64,000 bases of DNA from Adineta steineri (Eukaryota > Rotifera > Eurotatoria > Adinetida > Adinetidae), in the NCBI GenBank assembly GCA_905250115.1, contig CAJNOI010000245.1, forward strand, positions 49,239 through 113,238. The letters are read 5' to 3'. Both the position numbers and the translations under genes were made by a program. The notes below the pieces were generated by a model, which searched no databases, was not told the DNA's origin, and saw nothing but the letters and a program-made list of their open reading frames with translations. Positions 29,377 through 40,619 of this stretch are shown one piece after another (position 1 is the first letter of the stretch; each line of letters starts with the position of its first letter).

Positions 29377-29859
29377 GGGTGTATGACGTCTCGTATTACC
29401 CTTTACGGGCATCTCACACCATGATCGGGTGTTCAGAATCAAAAATATTTTGAAGATTTTTCATAGGAGTTCGTAAAATTAACTTTTTTAGAGATCTATG
29501 CCGGGAGGTCGGAAATAAACTTTATTTTTGAAGGTTATTAGGGATGTTCAGAAATACTATTTTACATAAGATCGTAACAGAAAAAGTAAGATACGTAGGT
29601 GTCGATGTGGATGTAAGTATGGAGTGTAGGTGTGGCTATGAGGGTGTGGATGTAAGACATGAACAAGGTGCACACCCACACTCACATCCACGCCCATACC
29701 ATCAATATATTTCATTACGGACATCCTGCTTGTTTAATTTAATTTTGTCATTCCGAAATCCTTGACGAAAATTTTGAATCATTTTTTTGTTGAAAGTTCG
29801 TAACAGACATCTTCTACGGGAGTTCGGAAAAACGAAGTGGTACGAAACGTCATTTTCCC
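29377..29859. mobile_element. Candidate MITE with ~24-bp terminal inverted repeats
   Basis: The left end GGGTGTATGACGTCTCGTAT and the reverse complement of the right end (GGGAAAATGACGTTTCGTAC) agree at about 15 of 20 positions. Internal variants of 'GGGAGTTCGGAAA' recur (near 29465, 29505, 29545 and 29820). There is no transposase; a telomere-like hairpin (29596-29700) lies within. A TA next to each end could be the target duplication, but this is weak. Confidence 0.4.
29596..29700. repeat. Telomere-like hairpin 2
   Basis: A G-rich left arm (GGTGTCGATGTGGATGT ... GGGTGTGGATG) pairs with a C-rich right arm (CACACCCACACTCACATCCA). It lies inside the candidate MITE 29377-29859. Confidence 0.6.
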
Positions 29860-30223
29860 TTAGCCTGCAAAACGTGTTAAACCAGTTAAATCTTCATCAG
29901 CCCAAACGTTCAAACGTGTTAAAGATCAAATTTTCGTAAACTGTTTTAATGCGTTTTTGGTGACTAATGACACTGTTTAATATTTTACATACTGAGATGT
30001 TTAAATGTCATTTTTACCGCTTTGTTGTCTGTTTAGGGTTGCATTCTTTAATGTTATGAAAGAAAGGAAACGGTGGCAGCAGTATCTAATGAGAGTATAA
30101 CTAGTATAAACAGTACTGCTTTACCTTTCAGTCAGTTATACTGTCACTGTAAGTTTTTTTCTAGATTTATAACTCAGAAAGAATTGAACATTTCTATTCT
30201 TTGATAAAGAAAACTCTTTACTG
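29860..30223. other. Upstream region of the ADP-ribosyltransferase/TPR gene
   Basis: Contains direct copies of 'AAACGTGTTAAA' (29870s and 29920s) and presumed 5'-UTR. No TATA or splice-leader site could be fixed. Confidence 0.3.
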
Positions 30224-33007
30224 ATGGCTGTCATCGGAACTCGTCCAAACCAATTCAGTAACCAGTCAACAATAGCGTCGATGTCACCAGAGTTGAATTA
30301 TGAAGACATAACATTAATTTGGTTAGATGAAAATGTCAATGAAAATATCGATTGTTTGGATACAAAATGTCACCTAAACACCATTGCTAACTATTTGAAA
30401 GTGTTTGCAGATCCTCAGAAAACAATCGATTTTATTCGATCAGCACATAATGAACACATATTTCTTATTGTCTCTGGATTGTTCGGTAAAAGCGTAGTGC
30501 CACAGATTCATGATGTACAACAATTAAAAGTGATTTATATCTTTTGTTTGGAGAAAGATAAACATGCTGAATGGGCAAATGCGCACAAGAAAGTATCGGG
30601 TGTATTTGTAGATAAAAATGAGATGTTTCATCATTTGATTAACAAAATCCGGGCATATGAAAAGAATTTATCCGTAATGAGTATATTCCAAAGAAAAGAC
30701 ACGAATATTGCGGAAAATTCCATTCGAGATTACGAAACTGAAGGTAATATTACACTTATGTGGCTCGAAGTGTTCTTCTACATCCTATTACATTTTCCAA
30801 TTGATAAAGATCTAGCAAAACGTGATATGATCAACGAATGCCGTTCGTACTACAAAAATGATCGAATAGAACTGAAAAAAATCGCTGAATTTGAGGAAGG
30901 TTATTGTCCAGATACGGCTATACATTGGTACACACGTGATTCATTTGTCTTTCGATTAGTCAACAAAGCACTGAGGACGCGAGACATAGATATTATTTTC
31001 AAATTTCGATTTTTTATTATAGATCTTTATCAGCAATTGAAGCAACGCCATACAAATTATATTCAATCTTTAACTTTCAACAATTCGAACAACATAATTC
31101 GTACGGTGTATCGTGGTCAGCAGTTGGGAAAGAATGAAATAGAAAAACTCAAAGATAGTGTTGGCAGTATTATTTGTCCGACTTCTTTCTTTTCAACTAC
31201 AGACAACTTTGTCTTGGCGCAATCGTTTGTCGAAGGATGCCCTAATTCGGAATGTGTTATTTTTCAAATCGATATTCCTCAATCGTACTATGATAATATT
31301 GCAAGATCTTTGTCGTATGCGCAACCATTTTTAAAATTAGACGAGCTCAGTCAATTCGAGAACGAGAATGAAATCATCTTTGCCATGGGAACATTATTTC
31401 GGATTGAATCGTTCGAAGAGTATAGCAAGTTACTCGTTTATTTAAAACTCGAAGGAGACAATGATGAAGTAAATGAGATGTATCATATATGTAAAGAAAG
31501 AAACAACAAAAAGCATGACTGGCAAAGTCGAAGGAATGTTGATGATCGAATTCTGTTATTAACTGAACAATTACCAGAATCATGTCGAAGTCTTGTCGCT
31601 TTTTATATCAAAGACGGTATGTTAGCTGATGAAAATAACATAACAACTGATAAAACCTTATCGACATATCGAAAAGGATTCGATTTACTGATCAAATGCT
31701 TGCCTGACTATTACTATGTCCTTACTATCGCCATGTATTTAAGTGTAGGAAGTTTGTACAGGAACAAAGGCGAACATACTTTAGCCTTGCAATTTGGCGA
31801 AACAGCTCTACATATAGCTAAAACTCATTCAGATATTCTATATGATGCCATACTTATTTGTTACAATTATCTTGCCGTACTTCGTTCATTGGAAGACCAA
31901 CACACAGAAGCAATGTTGATGTACGATCAAATGCTTTCAATTGCAGCCAGACAAAATAATGATTCAGCTCTTGTTGCTATCTACAATCACAGAAGCCTGT
32001 TTAAGCCTGAATATGGAGATTATGATTGCGAGCTTCTCTGTTTGAAAAAGAAAGCAGAAATTCAAAGGGAACTAGGTTGTGACAATGTCGCAAACACTCA
32101 TCTGCTTTTTGGAAATTTATATCAGAAAACAGGTAATTTCCGCGTCGCATTGCAATATTATAAGCAAAGTTTCTTGTGTTCGATACAACAAAATGCATCT
32201 ACAGAAGATTTAAGACGGACTTATGAACTGATTGGAGATATGTACTTCTACCAACATCATTACATAGCTGCGTTACATGTTGAAATACGAACTCTTCAAG
32301 CAACAATTTTATCACAATCGGAACAAGATCAATTCATTCTTTGCAAATACGAAAAGTTGATGCGATCTATTCAACGTTTACTTAAATGGAGTCATCCGAT
32401 AAAACTGAGAGCCTGTTTTCAATTCATCATGTCGAAGTCACCATCTTCAATAATTTTCAGGAAATATGTCGACAAAATCCGATTTTTATACTATTTCCAA
32501 TTCGATACTTCGACCTTATTAAAAGCATCTTTGAATAGATTACTCACACAAGTAGTGACGGAGTATCGTCATCGACGTGATTATGAAACATCCTTAAGAA
32601 ATATACTATGGCAAATCAAACGATTTCTTCAAATAAAATCGACGTGCTTTGCAAAGATCTATCACAATGCACAATTCTTACACAACTTCAAAATCGAACT
32701 CAGTGTCTATCAGCAAAATCTTGACTTAGCCCATCAGATGTATTTCTCAAATAATCAAACCAATTCAAGGAAAAACAAAGAATATTCCGCATCTGTTTCA
32801 TGCATGGCAACCAAGATAGAAAAACTTATTGATGACTTTATTCGTTCTTCTCACATGACTTTATGCGAAGACAGGGCACTACAAAAATCTCGACTTCCTC
32901 ATCGATCACCATCAAGATATCGATATCGCTTTTGCGGTTGTTTCAAAGATGCAGCTGTTATATTCCGTCGTTCTACAAGACGTTGGAGTCAGTTTTCGGT
33001 GATTTAA
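30224..33007 (+). CDS. ADP-ribosyltransferase with receiver-like N-domain and TPR repeats
   Basis: Intronless, 927 residues. Residues 27-145 form an alpha/beta domain starting 'ITLIWLDENVNEN', with strands 'IFLIVSG' and 'LKVIYIFC', like a degenerate receiver or TIR fold. Residues about 210-420 are an R-S-E-type NAD:arginine ADP-ribosyltransferase: Arg297 in 'VYRGQQL', Ser324 in 'SFFSTT', and the ExE pair Glu381/Glu383 in 'ENENEIIF'. All key residues are present, so arginine transfer is plausible. Residues about 470-700 hold TPR-like helix pairs ('LALQFGETALHIAKTH', 'AEAMLMYDQML', 'VALQYYKQSF'). The remaining ~220 residues are helical and basic. No signal peptide, so intracellular. Lack of introns contrasts with most neighbours and may mean retroposition or recent gain. 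Confidence 0.85.
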   Translation: MAVIGTRPNQFSNQSTIASMSPELNYEDITLIWLDENVNENIDCLDTKCHLNTIANYLKVFADPQKTIDFIRSAHNEHIFLIVSGLFGKSVVPQIHDVQQLKVIYIFCLEKDKHAEWANAHKKVSGVFVDKNEMFHHLINKIRAYEKNLSVMSIFQRKDTNIAENSIRDYETEGNITLMWLEVFFYILLHFPIDKDLAKRDMINECRSYYKNDRIELKKIAEFEEGYCPDTAIHWYTRDSFVFRLVNKALRTRDIDIIFKFRFFIIDLYQQLKQRHTNYIQSLTFNNSNNIIRTVYRGQQLGKNEIEKLKDSVGSIICPTSFFSTTDNFVLAQSFVEGCPNSECVIFQIDIPQSYYDNIARSLSYAQPFLKLDELSQFENENEIIFAMGTLFRIESFEEYSKLLVYLKLEGDNDEVNEMYHICKERNNKKHDWQSRRNVDDRILLLTEQLPESCRSLVAFYIKDGMLADENNITTDKTLSTYRKGFDLLIKCLPDYYYVLTIAMYLSVGSLYRNKGEHTLALQFGETALHIAKTHSDILYDAILICYNYLAVLRSLEDQHTEAMLMYDQMLSIAARQNNDSALVAIYNHRSLFKPEYGDYDCELLCLKKKAEIQRELGCDNVANTHLLFGNLYQKTGNFRVALQYYKQSFLCSIQQNASTEDLRRTYELIGDMYFYQHHYIAALHVEIRTLQATILSQSEQDQFILCKYEKLMRSIQRLLKWSHPIKLRACFQFIMSKSPSSIIFRKYVDKIRFLYYFQFDTSTLLKASLNRLLTQVVTEYRHRRDYETSLRNILWQIKRFLQIKSTCFAKIYHNAQFLHNFKIELSVYQQNLDLAHQMYFSNNQTNSRKNKEYSASVSCMATKIEKLIDDFIRSSHMTLCEDRALQKSRLPHRSPSRYRYRFCGCFKDAAVIFRRSTRRWSQFSVI

Positions 33008-33014
33008 ATATTCT

Positions 33015-33108
33015 TGAGGGTGTGGGTAATTAGTATGATCGTTCTTCGTCTATAACTGCATCCACATCCACCATCTAGCCACACTCACATGCACCCACAC
33101 TCCACCCT
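33015..33108. repeat. Telomere-like hairpin 3
   Basis: TTGAGGGTGTGGGTAAT on the left faces a C-rich right arm (CACATGCACCCACACTCCACC). It starts a few bases after the ADP-ribosyltransferase stop codon and so may lie in its 3' UTR. Confidence 0.6.
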
Positions 33109-33327
33109 AGTGCTTAGAAAGAACATGCAAAATACGTAAGCATTGGCAGTTGTTTGACTAGCGCGGTCATGTGTATGTGTGTGGGTTCAATTAACTTGAG
33201 TGACATCGCTCTAAAACATAGTCACAGTCTCTCACATATACTCCTCAATTTTCTTTTCAACAAAGTAATTTTTCAGTTCTATTATATTGTATTACATTAC
33301 AGAGACTAAACAACATCGATCTAACGT

Positions 33328-34351
33328 TTAAAACATACAAGCTTTTTTAACAACACGTCGAAATTCATTTCTAAAAGTCTTTGCCGTTGCAAAATAAACA
33401 TAGAAGCTTAAACAGGTTGGTAGAAACAAAAGTAGAACAAATAAATTATAAATAAATAATTCAACAACTAGTCTCTGATAAGATTTTTCATAATTGCGTG
33501 TGACGACTGCATATACTTGAAAAACAGATGATGGGATTTGACATGAGACAGTCACTAATACTTGTGTAAGAAGCATAACAATCAATTGACGTTCTTTCTC
33601 ATTAGGACGATATTGCAAGATATCATTTATTGGCAGAACTGTATTGAGAAAACGAATTAAATTGGTTAATGTGATGAACCTATCAAAAGAATAACACATT
33701 ATTTATCAAAGAATCGTTATCTCTTGAAAAGAGACTGAAAACTTACCCTAAAATGATCAATATTATCGGTGGTAGAAGTCCATAGCTAACTGCAAAAAAG
33801 ACAAAAATAAAATTATTGAAAAAATTGCCAGGTAGTGGCGTGCAAATTGGTTGTCCAGTTGGACGTTGTTCAATATCAGTATAGATCAAGGCAGGAATAT
33901 TGAACAGTAACCAGAATAGTGTTACACCACAAATAGAATAAACAGCCACTTTGACTGAACTATACTGACGAATAATCAATCTTCTTGAAGTCGCACAGGT
34001 ACGATCGAATACCGCTAAAATAAGAAAAGCAGGTAGTAAGTTAATTGTTACGTAAATTATGTAAGTGCGAATTTGACAGGCAGTCTGTAATTGTGTGCCA
34101 AGATCAGTTGAGAAGCCAATGCTAAGTGAAGCTGTGAGTGCAACGAAATCAACCCAACAGATACTAACAATAGTATAGGCTAGTATATAAATTGAACATG
34201 GATTTGTACGAAGATAAGGTTGGAGGAAAACAATTAAATTAAATAGGTTTCCTACTGTGCCAAATGCTATAAATAATGGCAACAAATAGTGATGCAGACA
34301 ATACTGAGCAGTGTTCAGAGTAATCAAGAGATTTTCTGTTGGAAACGACAT
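33328..34351 (-). CDS. Rhodopsin-family GPCR (two exons)
   Basis: Exons 33747-34351 and 33328-33679 join in frame to 318 residues (intron 33680-33746). Seven hydrophobic segments are seen. TM1 has 'GNLFNLIVFLQP'; the DRY position reads 'AVFDRTCATS'. TM5 is 'FVFFAVSYGLLPPIILIILG', followed by the short third loop 'RPNEKERQLIVML', TM6 'SCQIPSSVFQVYA' and TM7 'FLPTCLSFYVYFATAKTFRNEF'. The family is strongly expanded in bdelloids. Ligand unknown. Both splice sites are canonical. Confidence 0.85.
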
Positions 34352-35104
34352 TCTGCTTCGTGTTTTACTTCAGATATAAAAATACTAGATTCTCAAACAA
34401 AAGAACTTTTCTTTTATATGTGTCTATATGAAAGATATATTCACTCTTTCTTCTGCAGTGTGTAGCAGCTGTATGGATGTGTCAACAGAATTTATTTAAT
34501 AAAAGAGACTCATTTTTTCTCTCAAAAAAAATCTCTATAGTAATTATCATCTGAGGATAATAGAAACTTCAATTAACTTTGAGATGATTATGATACAAGC
34601 TTATTTTTCTGAAACGGTATGACGTCTTCGATAATAACTTAAGCGCTAAATGGATCATTTGCTTCAAAACAAGACGTAGGAGTTTATATGATAATGTGTT
34701 GCATTAGAAAATGAAACATATCACACGATGTTGTGTATGGGTATGAATATTAAATTTGACAATCACACGCACACATATCTCACTGTATCAAATCAAACTA
34801 TTTCTTTCATTGTTACATGACGTTTTGTTGATTAATTATAATGTTAAGTCTAGAAATCAATTTTTATGGTCACTTATGATGCATTAGTTATGTTTTTAGT
34901 TTTGTCTAATACTGCCTGAAACAGATGTATACAATTAAACGAGAGTATGACCGAAGAAATCGGTTCGTGAAGAATAGTATTTGTTTATTTAAGAATTATG
35001 ATACAATATCGAAAATGATAAAAATAAAATGAATAACTTCTTATTCTTGGTAGAGATGGTAATAATGTTCAGCTGATCTTCAGAAAATATTTACGACTCT
35101 ATGG
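34352..35104. other. Intergenic region
   Basis: AT-rich DNA upstream of the GPCR on the minus strand and 3' of the CipC-like gene. No exon chain, RNA gene or clear repeat seen. Confidence 0.35.
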
Positions 35105-36469
35105 TCAGTAAAAACCTTGCCCACATTGTTGTGGATAATAATTTGATCCTCCCTGTTGTGAATTATAGCCTGGTCCACCTGGTTGTGGGTAGTAATTTGG
35201 TCCGCCTTGTTGTGGATAATAACCTGATCCCCCTTGTTGCGGGTAATAATTTGGTCCACCTTGTTGTGGATAATACCCAGGTCCCCCTTGTTGTGGATAA
35301 TAACCTGGTCCCCCTTGTTGTGGATTATAACCTGGTCCACCTGGCTGCTGATAATAATTTTGAGCGGATCCGTACTGATTTTGTTCGTAGTTAAAAGTTC
35401 CACCTGGTCCGTATTGTTCATTAGCGATATGATGTGCTTGATCAATAGCACGCCGTTTGGCCTTTTCTCGATCAAGAAAATCGAGTCCTTTCGTTTCAAA
35501 AAGTCTATCAACCTCGGCGGCAGCAAAACCTGCAAGCATTTCCTTCATCAACGGATGTGATACTTTTTCACCTGTACTACGAACATGATCTTCATAAGCT
35601 TTCATGGCTAAACAAATAAAAATTATACATCTAATTTTAGTTTTCAGCTTTCGATACAAATCTCGATTTAGTTGAATATGATATTATAGTTCTCAATGAA
35701 TACTGATCAACGACATCACTCGTGTCTGGAATGCATTATCTATAAGAGTGTTCTAAGGTGAGCAGTCTACCGTCACTATAAACTTCGTAATTTAACGAAA
35801 AATGACCGCATGTAACGGTATTGTTTTAAAAATGCATTGAGAACGTTTTCCCACCTGTTTTTCATGATACTAGATGAAATGTTTAAGCTTTTTTCCATAG
35901 AAATATACATCTAAGTGTGCTAGATATATTAATTAAAAGATGAAATCAATTGCTTGAATACTCAAGTATCTGGACCTGTAACAATATCTTAATGTTGAAT
36001 AGAGCGCTATTTTACTCTAATAAGTAATATATATTCCAAAAATTTCAGTAGATCACAAAAACTTATGAAAGAACATTTCATATAATATTGAAAACAGACC
36101 GCTCGCTTTAATACACTCGTATAACTAATGCAATCGAAATCTAGGTGATGTCGCTGATCAACAGTCGTTGAAAACTATATACACACAAGTTTTTAAAGTT
36201 TACAACTCTTCTTCTCGTTAAGATACCATGTAGATTAGATAGTGATAAAAGGTTTTCTTGAAACGACTATAAAAAAGAACATGAATCTAACCTGCAAAAC
36301 CTGCTGCACCACCGATCAGTTCATGTGTCCATGATGCTTTATGGTGAGGTTGTTGCATATTGTCTCCATAGTTTTGATAATCGCCACCATAATTATTTTG
36401 TTGTTGATATACCTGATCATAAGCGTTTTTACTATGACCCAAACCCAAAAGATCAAGAAGAAACGCCAT
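35105..36469 (-). CDS. CipC-like protein (DUF3759) with C-terminal GYYPQQGGP repeats
   Basis: Exons 36292-36469 and 35105-35607 give 226 residues. Residues about 45-130 match the CipC/DUF3759 domain: 'ASWTHELIGGAAGFA', 'AMKAYEDH', 'EMLAGFAAAEVDRLFETKG' and 'LDFLDREKAKRRA'. This domain is known mainly from fungi, where concanamycin-induced CipC was named, and some bacteria; its molecular role is not established. N-terminal and C-terminal regions are Gln/Tyr/Gly-rich. The last ~75 residues are eight or so nonapeptide repeats of GYYPQQGGP type. The intron is 684 bp. No signal peptide, so cytosolic. A possible acquired gene that has since gained an intron. Confidence 0.8.
35115..35345. repeat. 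27-bp coding tandem repeat
   Basis: Eight or so copies of a 27-nt unit (CCTTGTTGTGGATAATAACC type on this strand) encode the Gly-Tyr-Tyr-Pro-Gln-Gln-rich nonapeptides of the CipC-like protein. Copy number is likely to vary between alleles. Confidence 0.8.
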
Positions 36470-37101
36470 TTTTTAATTATAAACTTGTAAGTGTCACACC
36501 TTCTTCAAAACAGTGAATGCGTAAATGTGCGTTAGTTTTTCTTTGACAACAAATTACAAGCGAGGCCAGAAAAAAAATTCTTTCATTTATTAGTCATTGT
36601 AAAGAGCAAAAATGTCGAGTTCAACGTAAAAGTGCATTCAAAAGAAAGAAGAAAAAAATACTTCGCATTTCTTATGATGACGCTGAGATATTCATTATGT
36701 CGTCATCCTTTCCTCGCGACGACAACAGGACACCTCCACAATCCCAAAGAAAAAATATCGGAAAAAGATATGTAGAGAAAATACGGCTTTATGACGCATG
36801 AAAAAATTTCGTTGTACGTCACAAACAATACTAAAGTAAATGATTAATTCATTTTATTTTTTCTATTTTGAAAAAGACAGTTTCAACCTCAATCAGTATA
36901 TATTCATCGATTTCGATAAATAATAAATTTAATGTATCCTGATCTTTTTCAATAGTCAGATATAATATTTTATTTCACAGATGTCGTTTTTGGATTGAGT
37001 AAATTTTAATATCTATCAGCTAGTTTATTTTTATGAAAATGAATTTCTATGTAATGTAAAACTACTTCCAAACAATAAAAATATGTTTCTAAGTACAGAA
37101 A
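36470..37101. other. Intergenic region
   Basis: Promoter region of the CipC-like gene and 3' flank of the small membrane protein gene. AT-rich; nothing else recognised. Confidence 0.35.
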
Positions 37102-38009
37102 TCAGATGCCCGAATTTGGGTTGCAAAGACACCGAAGTATACTTATTACAACGATGAGAACCGCAGCGCCGATACCAATACCGCCACAAATATAAGCAGC
37201 ATTAAGACTAATAACAGGAAGTATACGCATACGACCACCGCCAAGAATTAAGCAAAGAATAGCACTAACAATTAAAACGCCCATGAGAATAGCAACACTC
37301 GTTTCGTAATGATCACCAATACAACGACGAAAACGCGCGTGTCTAGGAGGTAGTGGTACATCTTTTGGTATAAACGTTTCTGGCGCGTCTAAACGAAAAT
37401 ATTGAATAGTTCTTGGTAATAAAGTTATAAATCAAATTTATTTTGCACAATGACATACTAGCCTATATTTAATCTTTTATGAATATTATTGAAAATCAGA
37501 ATATCAGTGGAGATATTCTATAAGAATAATGGAAATCGCATATTTGACTGTAATGAGATGTTTGCTCAAGTTTTTAGTTTTTTCGAGTGAGCAATATATT
37601 CGAATATTAAAGAATCTGTCCTAATTAGAACGGTATGGCATCGAAGTCTTTCGAGATTGATAGAATAGTGAAAGAAAAATTGATTTTTATAGTCGAATTG
37701 GTAAGATCGTCTTTGTCACACGACAGTGTATCGGAAGAGGATTATTTTTTTTTGTTGAGCAGTTAAGTATAAAAGTAACATGATTTTAGAAACGATTTTG
37801 ATCTGGCACCTTGGTCCATACTACATGTTGATTTATCGAATACAAAGTTCAATTTCATAAGTAATTAGTCAATTAAAAACATTCGTTCTTCTGTATGTTG
37901 GATTTTAATCCATCTTTTATGTAAATGATATCTTAGACCTCATCTAGAAATATTTACTTGGTACTGTTTTATAATGTCCTTGAAATGGTTGATTTTCTTC
38001 TTGATCCAT
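37102..38009 (-). CDS. Small two-TM membrane protein
   Basis: Unrecognised family. Exon 1 (37958-38009) starts MDQEENQPFQGHYKTVP. Exon 2 (37102-37388) continues in frame 'APETFIPKDVPLPPRHARFRR', giving 112 residues. Two hydrophobic helices follow: 'TSVAILMGVLIVSAILCLIL' (about 57-76) and 'ICGGIGIGAAVLIVVISIL' (about 88-106), then a short tail 'RCLCNPNSGI'. The single start in exon 1, canonical borders of the 569-bp intron and exact frame (339 nt with stop) support it. The proline-rich cytosolic N-terminus and hairpin topology suggest a small membrane adaptor, but function is unknown. Confidence 0.6.
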
Positions 38010-39864
38010 AGCACTCTCAGTTTGTTATTACTTCTTTTGTTCTTAGAGTTGGTGATGCTTAGTATTGATCTGAACCAGCAGAGAATGTAACAGTTCAAAT
38101 GCACATTTTGAATAACTTTTAATTTTTTCTAAAATATTATTAACACAATTACAAAGCAATTACGAATCCCTTTCAAAAGTTTTTTTTTATTCGTGTATAT
38201 ACACACCAGAAAAAAAGCGAAATATGGATGAAATCGAAGACAATCAAAATAAGAATACTACAGTGTTATTGATCTGCCTTCAGCACACACTATTGATGTG
38301 TAATTACAGGGTATGAATGTTGACGAAAGATCGTGCTGAAGAGCGATTAAAAGCATATTCAATATTTTTCTTTCTATCGCGGGATGAAGAAGGAGGAGTG
38401 CATACAAAGCCAATTAATGCATCAAGATTTTTCATGAGTAATCAATATAAGAGAAAGAATAATCGAATAACCACATTCTTAAGATTGCGAATTCACTTAG
38501 AAAAACCTGAAATTCTTACCCAAGATATTCTACGTCATAATGTTCTTTTCAACGTATGTAATGTGTTTACAATACGAAATGTAAAAAAAAAAAGAAAAAC
38601 TATTGAAGCATAAATATTGAAGAAACGGGCAACGTGTGAAATCGTCCTTCTCCTCCTATTATTATGATGCAGAATAACATGGAAATAAATAAAAGTATAT
38701 AATGACTGTAATCAGTATAGATAAAATTTATTTATCTATTTCTTTTATTAATATTTTAATAATTTTTATATATAGAACTGAAAAATATGCTTTGAATGTA
38801 CTGCAAATGTTTTTGGCTGAAGTCACACAATATTTCGTAACCTCTATTAAATATAAAAGAGTAACTTTATTCAACACAGCTATTTATTTCGAATTGGCAA
38901 CAGAGGAACAAAAAAAAATCTGTCAGACTAAAGCTTTTTTCAAAAACAAATCATAATTACTTTTTGTTTATGCTTGATTATATTGTTATACTGGAAAGTG
39001 CTTACATGATGATTTATAATATGAAAAAGGGGAAAGATGAAAGTGTTACAGCCGAAAGCGACAAAATAATGCTCTACATTTCAAAATAGTTATGACGATT
39101 ATGCGTATATTCTTTGAAGAGTGTTGAAGCGATAAATAATAGTAAGAAACGAAAAAGAAAAACAAATTAAATATTTTTCTCTTTCTTTCCTCTTAGTTCG
39201 TCTCAACGAAAAGTAGTCACTTCAAAAAATATGATTCATCTCTATCTAGTAATGAGTATTGTTAATTTCGCTGTACATTTAAAACGTTAGTCAAAACAAA
39301 TTTTACTCAATTCAGATACAACTCTCACCCTTAATTGGTCTTGTGAATGCGCTAATATCATATGTTAAGTAGAATCGTTTTTCCTCGTGAGATTTTCCGA
39401 CAAAGGAGTTGTTGAACTATTTCTAATATATATCAGTTTCAAAACGCTATGTATGTTTATTATAGATGGACGATTCTTCTATGGGTGACTATACATGCTA
39501 ACACATCTATGAAGCATTATAAATGCCACATAACGAACGCCTATATAGACTATAGGCATCGACTAAGATCTCTATTCATTCATAGGCTAGTCCATTCTTC
39601 TATCGACAATGTATCATTTCATTGTCGTAACAGATATATATATAATACGAGGGAATAGATGAACAACAATCAGTTCAGAGATAGCACAACATTTCTTATT
39701 ACAGTATTCTCCTTAATAAAACATAAACAAAAAGAACTAGCAAACAGTAAGTTTCAAATTATTCATATGATTTATTCGAATATTTTTTTTTGAATAGAAA
39801 ATGTATAAACAACTAGAATTTTTTCGTAAACATGAAATGAATGAAGTGAAAAGATTCATCAAAC
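38010..39864. other. Noncoding region before the assembly gap
   Basis: Open frames at 38317-38613 and 38702-38956 have no recognisable domain, splice context or codon pattern beyond AT-rich chance. No RNA gene or repeat was seen. Confidence 0.35.
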
Positions 39865-39964
39865 NNNNNNNNNNNNNNNNNNNNNNNNNNNNNNNNNNNN
39901 NNNNNNNNNNNNNNNNNNNNNNNNNNNNNNNNNNNNNNNNNNNNNNNNNNNNNNNNNNNNNNNN
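39865..39964. other. Assembly gap (100 N)
   Basis: Exactly 100 unresolved bases, the usual placeholder for a scaffold join of unknown size. Flanking reads may not be contiguous. Confidence 0.98.
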
Positions 39965-40189
39965 AAAACATTGTATTCATTTCGTTAATGATGATAATCA
40001 AGATGTAAATGAAACAAATATACCTAATCAAAAAACAACAAAACTCAATAATAATAACGAATGTCGAAAAAAACGTGGTATTTTTGGTTTCTCTTTTTTT
40101 TGTTTATTTTAAAAATCTATTCATTAAAATACATTTCACTTATTCTTTATTTAAAAAAAATTCCTTTTTCTTTCTTTTTTGTAAAATAT

Positions 40190-40612
40190 CTTTTTTATTA
40201 CATAATAAATTATCATAATATTAAATTTGAATTAGTATTTACACTTATATTAACTTTTGGATCACATTCAACTTTTTTAACAATCTATTTATGCAAACAT
40301 TATTATATGTTCTATGTCCTTTAGCTATTGCAAGACGATTTTATGTTAAACGTACATATTCAGTACGACGATCACGTCATTTAATATGTACATTACCAAC
40401 ATATTCTGAAAGAAAATTTACATGTAATGTGAATAATATTGAAAATAAGAATTAATTTAGCTAAACAAAAAGAATATCTTCAAACATTTCATCGTTTATA
40501 TTTACTATTTATTTATATTGTTATTGTATGGATACCTCTGATTTTACTTTGTATATGTAATTCAATTCTTATATATTTGTCTTTAGAATATCCTGAAAAT
40601 TTCACATAAAAA
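40190..40612 (+). pseudogene. Possible broken GPCR fragment
   Basis: Three frames hold hydrophobic pieces that resemble parts of a 7TM receptor in order. One reads 'FTLILTFGSHSTFLTIYLC', the next frame 'CPLAIARRFYVKRTYSVRR' (like the loop after the DRY motif), and a third 'FIYIVIVWIPLILLCICNSI', like TM5 with its Pro and Asn. They are separated by a stop and frame changes. It lies next to the assembly gap. Confidence is low: short AT-rich hydrophobic frames also arise by chance. Confidence 0.25.
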
Positions 40613-40619
40613 CAATGCT

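Noticed and set aside
35101..35394. Plus-strand open frame (Val/Asn/Leu repeats)
   Set aside because: Antisense shadow of the 27-bp coding repeat of the CipC-like gene.
38317..38613. 98-codon open frame on the plus strand
   Set aside because: No domain, no splice context, and surrounded by noncoding AT-rich DNA; likely chance.
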